Positions 1-8,354 of a stretch of 64,000 nucleotides of DNA are shown here, piece after piece; position 1 is the first letter of the stretch, and every line of letters starts with the position of its first letter. The notes under the pieces were generated by a model that worked only from the letters and a program-made list of their open reading frames with translations, did not search any database and had not been told where the DNA came from. Location: NCBI GenBank assembly GCA_039819065.1, contig JBCBSS010000015.1, positions 15,158-79,157 on the forward strand, in the 5' to 3' direction. The translations under genes were made by a program, and so were the position numbers. Source of the DNA: JBCBSS01 sp039819065 (GTDB lineage Bacteria; Bacteroidota; Bacteroidia; Cytophagales; Cyclobacteriaceae).

Positions 1-1
1 C

Positions 2-703
2 ATGAGAATCACTTTGACTATGCTGCTGGTGGTGCTATCACCTGAAATAATGGCACAAAGCACTTATCCTGATGTAGTGGCAGTTGGAGCGATGAAGCAT
101 GTGAAATGGAAGGGCGAACTTCAAGGTGTTGTAAGGTTAGATACACTCGAAGAGAAAACAGGTCTTTATGGTTTAGGCCCTCAAAGCTACTTGATAGGGG
201 AGTTGCTCATCTACGATGGCATTACATACCTTTCTCAGGTCACTTCTGATTCTACTATGAAGGTGGTCCAGACTTCGGAGGTAGAAGCTCCTTTCTTTGT
301 GTATGGAAACGTGCGCGAATGGAAGACGATCGCTTTGCCTTCATCGGTGAAGGATATCAAATCGCTTGAGCAATATATTGATTCACAAACCAAAGAGTAT
401 AAAAGGCCGTTTGTCTTTAAACTTTCTGGAACCATTCCGTCAGCACAGATACACATTCAAAACCTGCCTCTTGGTACGAAGGTATCTTCGCCCAAAGATG
501 CTCATAAGGGCCAAATTCAATACTTATTAGAGGGTGAAGATGTGGAGATCGTAGGTTTTTTCTCCACAAAACATCAAGGCATTTTCACGCATCACGATAC
601 CTACCTACACATGCACTTAATAACGAAAGATAAACAACAGATGGGTCATGTAGATTGGTTAAACCTGTCAGGTGAGATGCAATTACTTCTGCCCGTGAAA
701 TGA
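2..703 (+). CDS. exported acetolactate decarboxylase-like protein
   Basis: The 233-residue protein begins with a hydrophobic leader ending near MAQ, so it is probably exported. It matches the alpha-acetolactate decarboxylase family, which converts acetolactate to acetoin. The family core GLYGLG...GELLIYDG is visible near residues 54-72. The zinc site is complete: HMH at 203-205 and His216, the same 2 and 11 residue spacing as in the characterised enzyme. The ATG lies at the second base of the window, so an upstream extension cannot be excluded. No acetolactate synthase is nearby, and with the signal peptide the physiological substrate may differ. A second family member lies at 13089-13865. 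Confidence 0.8.
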   Translation: MRITLTMLLVVLSPEIMAQSTYPDVVAVGAMKHVKWKGELQGVVRLDTLEEKTGLYGLGPQSYLIGELLIYDGITYLSQVTSDSTMKVVQTSEVEAPFFVYGNVREWKTIALPSSVKDIKSLEQYIDSQTKEYKRPFVFKLSGTIPSAQIHIQNLPLGTKVSSPKDAHKGQIQYLLEGEDVEIVGFFSTKHQGIFTHHDTYLHMHLITKDKQQMGHVDWLNLSGEMQLLLPVK

Positions 704-809
704 CCTTTTAGGAATGAACCCATTTATGGTAAATGTAGAATAGCGTATTTCGTTATTGTCACACCATAATTCCTCGGTCGTCTAATAATTCAGGTACGCT
801 AAAAGAATT

Positions 810-1676
810 TTGGGATTGCATAAAGCAGATGAAAAACAGATAGATGCTAATCTGGTGCAAAAGGCCTTAAACGGTGATAAGGTGGCACTCAATAACCTTA
901 TAGATCGGCACTACTCAGATACATTTAATATCTGTCTGAAAATGTTATACAGTCACAAAGATGCAGAAGATGTGAATCAGGAGATTTGGATCAAAATTGT
1001 GACCCAACTCAAGACCTTTCAATTTAAAAGTGCATTCAAGACATGGATGTATAGAATAGCCGTCAATCATGTTTTGGACATGAAAAAGCGAAGCGTAGAG
1101 CTACAGATTACCAAAGGCTTAGAGGGCTACGGTAACCACTTAGCTAATATTGAAAATGAAGAACTGAACCAAGAGGAAAAGACAGTGCTCAAAGAAGCAG
1201 TGGTTGAGGCAAAACTCAGTTGTATGTCAGGTATGTTGATGTGCCTCAATAGGGAGCAACGACTATTCTATATTCTCGGAGATATTTTCAAGATCGATCA
1301 TAATATCGGAAGTGAGATACTTGATATTAGTACATCGGCGTACAGGAAAAAAATATCACGTGCTAGAAAGGACCTTTATAACTTTATGAATGGGCAATGT
1401 AGTTTGGTAAATAAAGACAATCCCTGCACCTGTGAGAAAAAGACTAAGGGTTTCATCAAGCTTGGTTACGTCAACCCTGATAACCTCATTTTCAATAAAG
1501 ATTTCAAAAAGAGTATATATGATAGACTTCTAGAGAAAGAAGAAGCCTTGGAATCCGCCAGAGAGGAAGTGCACACGCGACTTTTTCAAGACCATCCCTA
1601 CGAACAGCAACCTGATCAAATCATCAAGGAAGTACTCAACGACCATAAGCTCAACACGCTACTGAGACTCCATTAG
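810..1676 (+). CDS. ECF-type RNA polymerase sigma factor with extended C-terminal tail
   Basis: Residues about 14-92 form sigma region 2 (DAEDVNQEIWIKI and FKTWMYRIAVN are typical). Residues about 140-195 form region 4, a helix-turn-helix with AYRKKISRARKDL. A tail of about 90 residues follows, starting with Cys residues in NGQCSLVNKDNPCTC, which could bind metal. The only plausible start in the open frame is TTG at 810, since no in-frame ATG precedes region 2. No anti-sigma gene is adjacent. The last 20 codons and the DNA downstream are duplicated at 3972-4176. Confidence 0.85.
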   Translation: MGLHKADEKQIDANLVQKALNGDKVALNNLIDRHYSDTFNICLKMLYSHKDAEDVNQEIWIKIVTQLKTFQFKSAFKTWMYRIAVNHVLDMKKRSVELQITKGLEGYGNHLANIENEELNQEEKTVLKEAVVEAKLSCMSGMLMCLNREQRLFYILGDIFKIDHNIGSEILDISTSAYRKKISRARKDLYNFMNGQCSLVNKDNPCTCEKKTKGFIKLGYVNPDNLIFNKDFKKSIYDRLLEKEEALESAREEVHTRLFQDHPYEQQPDQIIKEVLNDHKLNTLLRLH

Positions 1677-1817
1677 GTCAAAATGCTAGGTCTGATATGA
1701 TGAAGCTATAGCTTAAAAGGTGCCCTAAATTATTCCATTATGAAAATGTACGTTTTACGGTTGTCAATCTATACTTGACGTTCCTGCAATATCTGCATGC
1801 GTTCATAGAAATCAGCC
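1613..1817 (+). repeat. source copy of 205-bp dispersed duplication (sigma-factor tail plus downstream DNA)
   Basis: This stretch covers the last codons of the sigma factor, its stop and the spacer before the lipoprotein gene. It aligns without gaps to 3972-4176 at roughly 90 percent identity by eye. The version here is intact because it encodes the full sigma-factor C-terminus. Confidence 0.85.
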
Positions 1818-1873
1818 TTATTGGTGATAGGTACAATGTAGTTTCGGATATGTCGAATCTAAACAACTACAAA

Positions 1874-2713
1874 ATGAAAACATTTAAAGCAACATTTCTA
1901 ATTCTCCTGGTTTGGCTGACTTCCTGTACCAGAACCGAACAAGAAATTCAGCCGGCGATTGAACAATCATCATTTCAGGTTACGGAACAGCAATCCGAAC
2001 TTCTTTCCAAGCTTTTTACCACCATAAGCCAAAAACCAAACTTTCAATCCCTTTCAAGGGAAGAACAAATAGAGACGTTGGTGGATTTCCTTAACAGCAA
2101 CGGGCATAGTGTAGACTTGAAGGAGTATAGTCAGCTTTTATACCCAACCAGTGATGTTTCTTACAATACCAACTTATCTGAAGAAATATTCGACTATGTA
2201 TACCAAATAGGGATTGACGAACATACTTCCGAAGCTCTGGAAGGCTTTAAAAAAGAGCTACTTGCTTCTAAAGGACAAGTATCTGATGAAGACAGGGAAT
2301 TCATCTCAGCAGATATTGCTTTGTGGCAGTTCCTTTCAGATAATGAGGAGTTTGTGAATTTATATCAGAAGGAGGTAACAAAAAACAATGGTAGGGTCGA
2401 GCTGAACCCTAGTTTTCAGTGCTTTTTATGGACGCTTAAATTTGGGGTAAACTTCACATTTTGTGTACTTGGAGATTTAATCAGTTGTGCCAAGCTACCT
2501 TTGGATGTACAAGCTTATGCTAAGTCATGTGGCAGTGGATCTGATCCAATTGTTGATCCATGTGAAAATAACCCTAACCCATGCTGCGGAGTATCTTGTG
2601 TACAGGGTTATGTTTGTATAAACGGCACTTGTCAAGAAGATCCCTACTTTGATAATTGTGCAAACTGCTTGCCTGGCGAAGAGTGCGTCAATGGCTTTTG
2701 TAGACCCTTTTAG
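1874..2713 (+). CDS. Cys-rich hypothetical lipoprotein
   Basis: The start is placed at ATG 1874 because the protein then opens with a lipoprotein signal, MKTFKATFLILLVWLTSC, with the lipidated Cys at residue 18. The open frame extends upstream, but that part is the duplicated spacer and is unlikely to be coding. The mature part has a mostly helical acidic stretch, then a C-terminal segment with about 14 cysteines (NPNPCCGVSCVQGYVC, CANCLPGEECVNGFC) resembling EGF-like or disulfide-knotted modules. No function is recognised. It lies about 200 bp after the sigma factor in the same direction and may be its target. A decayed copy of its C-terminus is at 6991-7235. Confidence 0.75.
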   Translation: MKTFKATFLILLVWLTSCTRTEQEIQPAIEQSSFQVTEQQSELLSKLFTTISQKPNFQSLSREEQIETLVDFLNSNGHSVDLKEYSQLLYPTSDVSYNTNLSEEIFDYVYQIGIDEHTSEALEGFKKELLASKGQVSDEDREFISADIALWQFLSDNEEFVNLYQKEVTKNNGRVELNPSFQCFLWTLKFGVNFTFCVLGDLISCAKLPLDVQAYAKSCGSGSDPIVDPCENNPNPCCGVSCVQGYVCINGTCQEDPYFDNCANCLPGEECVNGFCRPF

Positions 2714-2786
2714 TGCTGTTTTCTAGACTAAAAGCCCTGTGAACAAGTGCTGATTACTTTTCACTTTGCTTATTGCAAATTATAAC

Positions 2787-2822
2787 GGTATGTGGTTCTG
2801 TCTTAGAGCAGAACTACATACC
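2787..2822. terminator. bidirectional hairpin between convergent genes
   Basis: A 14-bp stem, GGTATGTGGTTCTG against CAGAACTACATACC with one wobble pair and an 8-nt loop, lies between the convergent lipoprotein and response-regulator genes. Flanking T/A tracts are modest on both sides. Confidence 0.6.
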
Positions 2823-2832
2823 AAAGTTGCTT

Positions 2833-3579
2833 TTAATGTACTGCCTCTAATAGTTTTAAAAGCTGTTCTTTTTTCCTGATGGCTAACGGGACATAACTTC
2901 CATCCTTCATTATAAGCTGGTCGCCCTCTCTCCGGTCATATCTAAGTAATTGATTCAGGTTGATGAGATGGGATTTATGACTTCGAAAGAATTGATGGTT
3001 TGACAGTATGCGCTGATAGTCTCCAATGCTTTTAGAAACGCAAAGTTTGTCGCCACATTCAAGAAAGAAATCACTATAGCTTCCATTTGCTTCTATGTGT
3101 ATGATCTCATCAATGGAAACCACCTGCATACCATAATGATCTTTTAAGACTAACTTAGACAATCCTCGGTTGTCCCGGGTATTGTCAAAAAGTGTATGGA
3201 TCCTTTTTGAAGTGGCATGACCAACTGGTTCTGCCATGGCCTTATTTACAGCGGACACAAGATCGTCCGGGTCTATAGGCTTGACCAGATAATCAAGTGC
3301 ACTGAATTTAATCGCTTTCAGTGCGTAACTTTCATGAGCTGTGACAAAGATGACCTGAAAGTTTATTTTAGAGAGTTTCCTGAGTAGGTCAAATCCTTCG
3401 CCATCGGGCAATTGCACATCTAGAAAAAGAAGTTGAGGATCGAACGCCTTGATTAATTGTAACCCCTGATCTATGCACGATGCTGTTCCTGCCATTTCAA
3501 CTTCAGGGCAGTATGTTTTGAGCATCGTTGTGAGTGTATTTCTGGCAGATGGCTCATCTTCGATCAAAAGTGTTCTCAT
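2833..3579 (-). CDS. LytTR-family response regulator
   Basis: The 248-residue protein has an N-terminal receiver domain: the acidic pocket is in LLIEDE, the phospho-acceptor is Asp54 in LLFLDVQLPDG, and KPID supplies the conserved Lys. A LytTR DNA-binding domain follows from about residue 140 (VSIDEIIHIEANGSYSDFF, FFRSHKSHLINLNQL). Such regulators normally pair with a LytS/YehU-type histidine kinase in the same operon. None is adjacent, so this is an orphan regulator here. Its length is normal for the family. Confidence 0.92.
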   Translation of the reverse strand: MRTLLIEDEPSARNTLTTMLKTYCPEVEMAGTASCIDQGLQLIKAFDPQLLFLDVQLPDGEGFDLLRKLSKINFQVIFVTAHESYALKAIKFSALDYLVKPIDPDDLVSAVNKAMAEPVGHATSKRIHTLFDNTRDNRGLSKLVLKDHYGMQVVSIDEIIHIEANGSYSDFFLECGDKLCVSKSIGDYQRILSNHQFFRSHKSHLINLNQLLRYDRREGDQLIMKDGSYVPLAIRKKEQLLKLLEAVH

Positions 3580-3850
3580 GGTTTGGTGGTTGGGTTGCTT
3601 TGTCTCGATATTACATCATATAAAAATACAGTTATCATCTAATATTAATATTTATTATTGAATAATAAATTTATCCACTCTTCCATTTAATAGATAACTG
3701 CCTTTATTTGATGCGTGAGATCATCACTTGGGCGGGCACCATCCATTTAATGGCAAAACTTGTGGCTATCTATTGCATCTAAAGGGGTCAGGCTGCTTTG
3801 TCCAGTTGATCCTATAACCAGCATATTTTGCTTTTGACTTTTACCGCTTT

Positions 3851-3976
3851 TCAACCAACAAGAAAGGATAGTAGTTTGTCATGAAGGGGGTGATTGTATC
3901 GAATCTTCTCCGTGCAGACCATGCAGATCTAACACGGTCATTTCTTCATTAGTTTTGAGAGATAAGCCAATTGATC
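3851..3976 (-). pseudogene. fragment copy of an AraC-family regulator N-terminus
   Basis: About 125 bp align to 9101-9226, the N-terminal coding part of the AraC gene at 8355-9269, in the same orientation and at about 90 percent identity, with a 1-bp deletion in a G run (five G here, GGAGGG there). The deletion breaks the frame. The fragment ends at TTGATC, where the sequence switches to the sigma-factor tail copy. Confidence 0.8.
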
Positions 3977-4176
3977 AAATCATCAAGGAAGTACTCAACG
4001 ACCATAAAATCAACACGTTACCGAGATTAAATTAGGTCAAAATGCTAGGTCTGATATGATGAAGCTATAGCTTAAAAGGTGCCCTAAATTATTCCATTAT
4101 GAAAATGTACGTTTTACGGATGTCAATCCATATTTGACGTTCCTGTAGTATCTACACACGTTCATAGGAATCTGCC
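3972..4176 (+). repeat. diverged copy of sigma-factor tail and downstream spacer
   Basis: Gapless alignment to 1613-1817 covers 205 bp. It includes the last codons (IIKEVLNDHK-like), the TAG stop and the spacer up to GTTCATAG. There is no upstream sigma-factor body; instead the sequence is joined to the AraC fragment at the shared bases TGATC. Confidence 0.85.
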
Positions 4177-4250
4177 ACGATCGCATTTGATTTAGCTAAA
4201 GTAAGGCCATTTTATGCGTAGTGTTCTGCTATGCGTTCAATAGCCATGAA

Positions 4251-4281
4251 ATAAAAAAAGAGCGCCTGAAAAGACGCTCTT
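4251..4281 (-). terminator. Rho-independent terminator of the repeat-lipoprotein operon
   Basis: The stem is AAGAGCG/CGCTCTT, continued past one mismatch by CT/AG and capped by a GAAA tetraloop. It is followed on the minus strand by TTTTTT. It lies just downstream of the 47-residue lipoprotein gene. Confidence 0.85.
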
Positions 4282-4303
4282 CTACCCAACTTCACTAACC
4301 ACC

Positions 4304-4447
4304 TTAATTATTTCTGTAACTGATACTGTCTTGATTCGCATCAGCTGAGCTATACACATCATCATCGTCGCATGAGGCGAAAGCCAAAACTGTGATTAGC
4401 CCTACTATGAGGCATTTAAATACTCGAATTGATTTCTTCTTTTCCAT
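4304..4447 (-). CDS. small putative lipoprotein, 47 residues
   Basis: Reading the minus strand from ATG at 4447 gives a 47-residue protein: a basic N-terminus MEKKKSIRVFK, a hydrophobic stretch and the lipobox AFASC followed by DDDDV. This is a classic Bacteroidota lipoprotein start; the acidic run after Cys resembles the CDDDE of the upstream gene. The mature part is only about 22 residues. It starts 23 bp after the stop of the five-repeat lipoprotein and precedes a strong terminator, so the two form an operon. Function unknown. Confidence 0.7.
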   Translation of the reverse strand: MEKKKSIRVFKCLIVGLITVLAFASCDDDDVYSSADANQDSISYRNN

Positions 4448-4470
4448 TAGAAACTGCTTCGTTTTAACCA

Positions 4471-6780
4471 TTAATCCCAGAAAGTTGCACCATTTTGGTC
4501 ACCGTCTCCGGTGTATTGGAACGGGCCAGGATTAGCCACAAAGTCGTTTTCGGGCCAGATGTTGGCACCAACCGCAACATCTTCTCTTCCAGCTGAACCT
4601 ACATCTTCACCGAACTGCATGAAATCAACGATGTTAGCTGGATTGGCAAATCCTGAATTATTTAGGTAAAGCGCTACATCAGAAGAGGTGTCATTGATAG
4701 TCAAGGTAAATTCAAGCTCCTCATTAGGTGCTAAAATCAGATTACCTGAAGTTACAGTGAGCGTTGATAGACCTGAATAAGCTTTTCTTCGGCAAAAGAA
4801 ATAAGAAGAGATATCCATAGATGCGTCACCAAAGTTTTTCAAGACTACCCTGTCATTTGATGCATCCACAGTCAGCAATCGTACTTTGGCAGAACCAGTG
4901 GCAGTGGCGTTCCACTGATTTGCACCGTTTGCTGATCCGTCTCCATCATAATTGTATGGTCCTACACCATTAACAAATTCGTCTTCTGTCCAAATGCCTG
5001 CAGACACGGCCACACTTTCTCTACCCGCGTCATCTATATCATCCCCGAACATGACAAAATCTAGGATCGCATCTGGATTGGCAAATGCACCACCCTGATT
5101 GTAGAGTGCGAAGTCAGAAGAGTTATCGTCTATTGTAATAGTGAATTCTACCTCTTCATTGGCATCCAAAACCAAGTCACCTGAAGTTGGTGTTAGGTTT
5201 GCTATGGATGCATATGCTTTTCTTCTACAGAACCAATAACCGCTGATATCTTGGGTGGCATTTCCGAAATTCTTTAATACCACTTTATCCGTAGCAGGAT
5301 CCAAACTTAGTATGCGCACGTTTGATGTGGAACCAGTCCAGAAATCAGCACCAACATCATTTCCACCGCCGGTGAAAACAAATGGCTCAGTACCTTCAAT
5401 AAAACTTGCGGCGTTGTCCCATCGTCCAGCAGTTACCGCGTTATCAACTCTAAATCCATTGCCAACATCCCACTGGGCAAAGTCTCTGAGTACTACACTA
5501 TTGGCATTGTTAAACCCTAAAGCATTAGAAGAGAATAGAAAAATAGAACCGTTCTCATCTACCACACCATCTGTAGTAAGTACCCTTACAGTGACCTCCT
5601 CATTAGGGTCGAGATTGAAGTCTCCATTAACAACTTCTATATCGGCGGCTGTCGAAAAAGATGGATAAACACCTGCCAACGTGCAGAAAAAATAATCTGA
5701 GATGTCTCTCGCCTGTGTATCGAAGTTTTTAATGGTTACCTCGTCGGTGGCCGGATTGATAGATACCATTCTGATATTGGCGTTATCACCCCAAAGAGAG
5801 GCGCCTACGCCTGAGGCATCGCCTAGATATGTAAATGGTGCAATACCATCAGTAAACTCCCCATCATTCCAAATTTGAGCGGCAACAGCCACATCTATAC
5901 GTCCCGCGCCACCTACATTGGCACCAAACTGAAAGAAGTCGATGATGTTGTCAGCATTAGCGAAACCACTGTTATTCGCATAAAGGGCTACATCTGAAGA
6001 GGCATCATCAATCGTTAAGCTAAATTGAACCTCTTCATCGGCAGAGAGTGTAAGATCTCCTGAAACGGGCGTTAGCGTACCCAGACCCACGTAGCTCCTT
6101 CTCCGGCAAAAGAAATAACCTGAAATATCCTCTTCCTCCCTTCCGAAGTTTTTCAGGGTGACCAAGTCGTTAATAGGGTCAACAAATACTAGTCTTACAG
6201 ATGATGTTATAGGAGCCTGAACAGCCTCTCCTTCCCATTGAGCAGCACCATTTTGAGTGCCGTTACCAATATAGCTGAACGGTGATCCACCTTCAACAAA
6301 TTCTCCGGCTGTCCAGATACCTTTTTCAACGGCTACGGCTTCCCGTCCATTGTTGGCAAAAGAACCGCCAAACTGCATGAAGTCAACCAGTGCATCTGCT
6401 GATGCAAATTGACCGCCTTGGTTATAGATCGCTACATCTGATGCTTGATCTGAAACGGAAATGGTAAAAGTAATTTCTTCATTTTCTGTCAGGATAAGGT
6501 CGCTACCATCGTTAGTGGTAGAAGAAAATGGTGCGTAGTTTCTTTCTCTACAGAAGAAGAAGCCGCTGATGTCTGCGTCGCCTTCTCCAAAATTTCTCAG
6601 TGTGACCTGGTCATTTGCTGCATCAACAGCAACGATGCGCACATTGGATTCTAAATCTGCAGGCGGCGGTGTTTCGTCATCGTCGCACGCGCTTAAAAAG
6701 ATTATCGAAAGTATCAATGCTCCAAATTTTGAACATAGTTTTCCCGTTTGGAGCAAGCTCCATTTTTTTTGTGTTTTCAT
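4471..6780 (-). CDS. lipoprotein with five tandem lamin-tail-like repeats
   Basis: The 769-residue protein starts with a lipoprotein signal (lipobox LSAC, Cys32, then DDDE). The rest is five tandem units of about 145 residues. Each unit opens with a strand like VRIVAVDAANDQVTLRNFG, continues with DISGYFFCRRRSY, an ANEEVEFTITIDD strand and SDVALY, and closes with a pattern like GAxxW. The VTLKNFG...DISG layout fits a lamin-tail (LTD-like) beta-sandwich. Unit 3 is the most divergent. Each unit keeps one Cys in FFC. It is probably surface- or periplasm-exposed; no enzymatic residue is recognised. Confidence 0.75.
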   Translation of the reverse strand: MKTQKKWSLLQTGKLCSKFGALILSIIFLSACDDDETPPPADLESNVRIVAVDAANDQVTLRNFGEGDADISGFFFCRERNYAPFSSTTNDGSDLILTENEEITFTISVSDQASDVAIYNQGGQFASADALVDFMQFGGSFANNGREAVAVEKGIWTAGEFVEGGSPFSYIGNGTQNGAAQWEGEAVQAPITSSVRLVFVDPINDLVTLKNFGREEEDISGYFFCRRRSYVGLGTLTPVSGDLTLSADEEVQFSLTIDDASSDVALYANNSGFANADNIIDFFQFGANVGGAGRIDVAVAAQIWNDGEFTDGIAPFTYLGDASGVGASLWGDNANIRMVSINPATDEVTIKNFDTQARDISDYFFCTLAGVYPSFSTAADIEVVNGDFNLDPNEEVTVRVLTTDGVVDENGSIFLFSSNALGFNNANSVVLRDFAQWDVGNGFRVDNAVTAGRWDNAASFIEGTEPFVFTGGGNDVGADFWTGSTSNVRILSLDPATDKVVLKNFGNATQDISGYWFCRRKAYASIANLTPTSGDLVLDANEEVEFTITIDDNSSDFALYNQGGAFANPDAILDFVMFGDDIDDAGRESVAVSAGIWTEDEFVNGVGPYNYDGDGSANGANQWNATATGSAKVRLLTVDASNDRVVLKNFGDASMDISSYFFCRRKAYSGLSTLTVTSGNLILAPNEELEFTLTINDTSSDVALYLNNSGFANPANIVDFMQFGEDVGSAGREDVAVGANIWPENDFVANPGPFQYTGDGDQNGATFWD

Positions 6781-6990
6781 TTGTCAACTTTAGTTTACTG
6801 CGTTCTTAACCGATGTTTGAGGTGAGGTTCTACTTCTATAGAAATAATTTTTTTTGCTTGACGCTCGGTCTCGCAAGAGACTTTCAATACATCGAAGAAA
6901 TATTGTTTTTGGTTTTTAATAGGCGATACGGGCAACACTCAGAGAATGGTTGCCTCGGTTGATAAATAATAAAGAAATTTTTTTGTTGCC

Positions 6991-7235
6991 TTGGGGAAAT
7001 TGAAGAGCTGTGCCAAGCTAACTTTGGCAGCACAAGGCTATGCTAAATCTTATGGCAGCGGATCTGACCCTATTGCAGATCCATATGAAAATAACCCTAA
7101 CCCATGCTGTGGAGTATTTTGTCGGCAAGGTCAAGGCAGTGTAAAACGTTACTTGTCGGGAAGATCCCTTTTTGTTTTTTTGCAAATTGCCCATTTGATG
7201 AGGAGTGTGTAAATGGCTTTTGTAGGACTTTTTAA
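6991..7235 (+). pseudogene. decayed copy of the Cys-rich lipoprotein C-terminus
   Basis: The sequence from AGCTGTGCCAAGCTA onward matches 2484-2713, including the encoded ENNPNPCCGV block and the final EECVNGFC...F plus stop. The first half reads in one frame. A shift in the middle puts the end (ANCPFDEECVNGFCRTF) in another frame, and two Cys codons are changed. There is no signal sequence or N-terminal part, so this is a remnant. Confidence 0.8.
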
Positions 7236-7340
7236 CGCAGTTTTCTTTGGCATGAAAGCTAATATCGTGAACGTCTTCTAAATACTTTTCTTTGTTTTCA
7301 ATCTTTATGATGTCGTAATATGATATTGGCTTCATGGGAT

Positions 7341-7392
7341 AAAAAGTATAGAATCCGTCATTTGCTTTCGATAGCCCAATGACGGATTCTAT
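7341..7392 (-). terminator. terminator of the short-chain dehydrogenase gene
   Basis: A perfect 15-bp inverted repeat (ATAGAATCCGTCATT at 7348-7362 against 7378-7392) is followed on the minus strand by ACTTTTTATC. It lies just past the stop codon at 7404. Confidence 0.85.
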
Positions 7393-7403
7393 GTTTTTCA
7401 GTT

Positions 7404-8252
7404 TCATACGATTGCTTCTTCTTGGATTTTGGTAGACTGAGCAAGCTCTCGCCAGTGCTCAATATCATTAGTAAGTCTGTCAATTTGCTTGCCAGCATTT
7501 TCAAGGGCATAATCTCCCACGAAGAATCGGAACGGAGCATTTTCATCAAAGGCGGCTTCTAAAATGGCCTCAGCAGTTTTGTATGCGCTCCATGGCTGCT
7601 TTCCATCTATGCTGGCTAAGAATCCTTTAAATTTACCGACGGTCTCATTGTAAGCTTCTACCTGTTTTTCAGGAGATTTTAAAGATGATCCTGCCCAGTT
7701 GGTACGCATCGGACCAGGTAACACGGCCATTACCTTGATGCCAAAAGGTGCGACTTCAGCAGCGAGCGAATCACTGAAACCTTCAAGAGCCAGTTTACTT
7801 GCTCCGTAGAAGGTCATTCCCGGTACCGGTACAAAACCACCTATGGCCGAGATCTGGATAATGTTACCGCTACCTTGGGCTCTCATGTGAGGAAGTACTG
7901 CTGAAGTCAATAAGGCAGCTCCCCAGAAGTTGGTTTCGAACTGTTGACGTGCTTCGTCTTCAGTGAATTCTTCGGCTGCACCAATTGAGCCGAAACCGGC
8001 ATTGTTGATCAATACATCGATTCTACCGTAGTGATCAAGTATCGACTGTACTACACGTTCTCTTTCTTGTCGGTTGGTGACATCTAGCTTGATGGGAAAG
8101 GTCTTTCCTGGTGCCAGACTTCTGAAATCAGCGAACTGTTCTTCTTTCCTCAATGTGCCGATAACAGTATGACCATGTTTCGCCGCTACTTCTGCCAGGT
8201 TTCTTCCTAGACCACCTGACACACCTGTAATTAAAACTACTTTGTTACTCAT
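7404..8252 (-). CDS. short-chain dehydrogenase/reductase (classical SDR)
   Basis: The 282-residue protein has a Rossmann glycine motif TGVSGGLG (residues 10-17), NNAG at 83-86, and the full catalytic set Ser135, Tyr149 and Lys153 (ISAIGG...FYGASK). It should catalyse NAD(P)-dependent reduction or oxidation of a carbonyl or alcohol, substrate unknown. It lies next to an AraC regulator in the same direction and ends at a strong terminator. Its upstream box resembles those of the DoxX and RND promoters, so it may be part of the same stress response. Confidence 0.92.
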   Translation of the reverse strand: MSNKVVLITGVSGGLGRNLAEVAAKHGHTVIGTLRKEEQFADFRSLAPGKTFPIKLDVTNRQERERVVQSILDHYGRIDVLINNAGFGSIGAAEEFTEDEARQQFETNFWGAALLTSAVLPHMRAQGSGNIIQISAIGGFVPVPGMTFYGASKLALEGFSDSLAAEVAPFGIKVMAVLPGPMRTNWAGSSLKSPEKQVEAYNETVGKFKGFLASIDGKQPWSAYKTAEAILEAAFDENAPFRFFVGDYALENAGKQIDRLTNDIEHWRELAQSTKIQEEAIV

Positions 8253-8286
8253 GATTGAAATTTGTTTAATTGAATAATTCGTTTTT

Positions 8287-8303
8287 GTTTACTCAAAGAA
8301 ACG
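8287..8303 (-). promoter_or_regulatory. promoter box of the SDR gene shared with other regulon promoters
   Basis: The minus strand reads CGTTTCTTTGAGTAAAC. This is nearly the same as the box before DoxX (CGTTTCTTTGAATATAC, 9662), the RND operon (CGTTCCTTTGAGTATAT) and 24714 (CGTTGATTTAAGTAAAC). The upstream TTTTGG half-sites are poorly conserved here (one TAGTGG). Confidence 0.45.
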
Positions 8304-8354
8304 GCGCTCATGAGCCAGATTCAGGACCACTATTCGAGGGAAAATGTGCAATTT

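Larger units (their letters stand above)
3580..4303. other. intergenic region built partly of duplicated gene fragments
   Basis: No intact gene is supported here. 3580-3850 shows nothing recognisable apart from the AT-rich response-regulator promoter area. 3851-4176 is a mosaic of two gene-fragment copies (separate entries). 4251-4281 is a terminator for the minus-strand operon. Confidence 0.7.

Noticed and set aside
5255..5668. 137-residue plus-strand frame antisense to the repeat lipoprotein
   Set aside because: It is a shadow caused by the repetitive, biased codons of the minus-strand gene.
7018..7407. 129-residue minus-strand frame overlapping the SDR stop by ATGA
   Set aside because: Its first codons are the perfect 15-bp terminator hairpin and the rest is antisense to the lipoprotein remnant, so it is not a gene.
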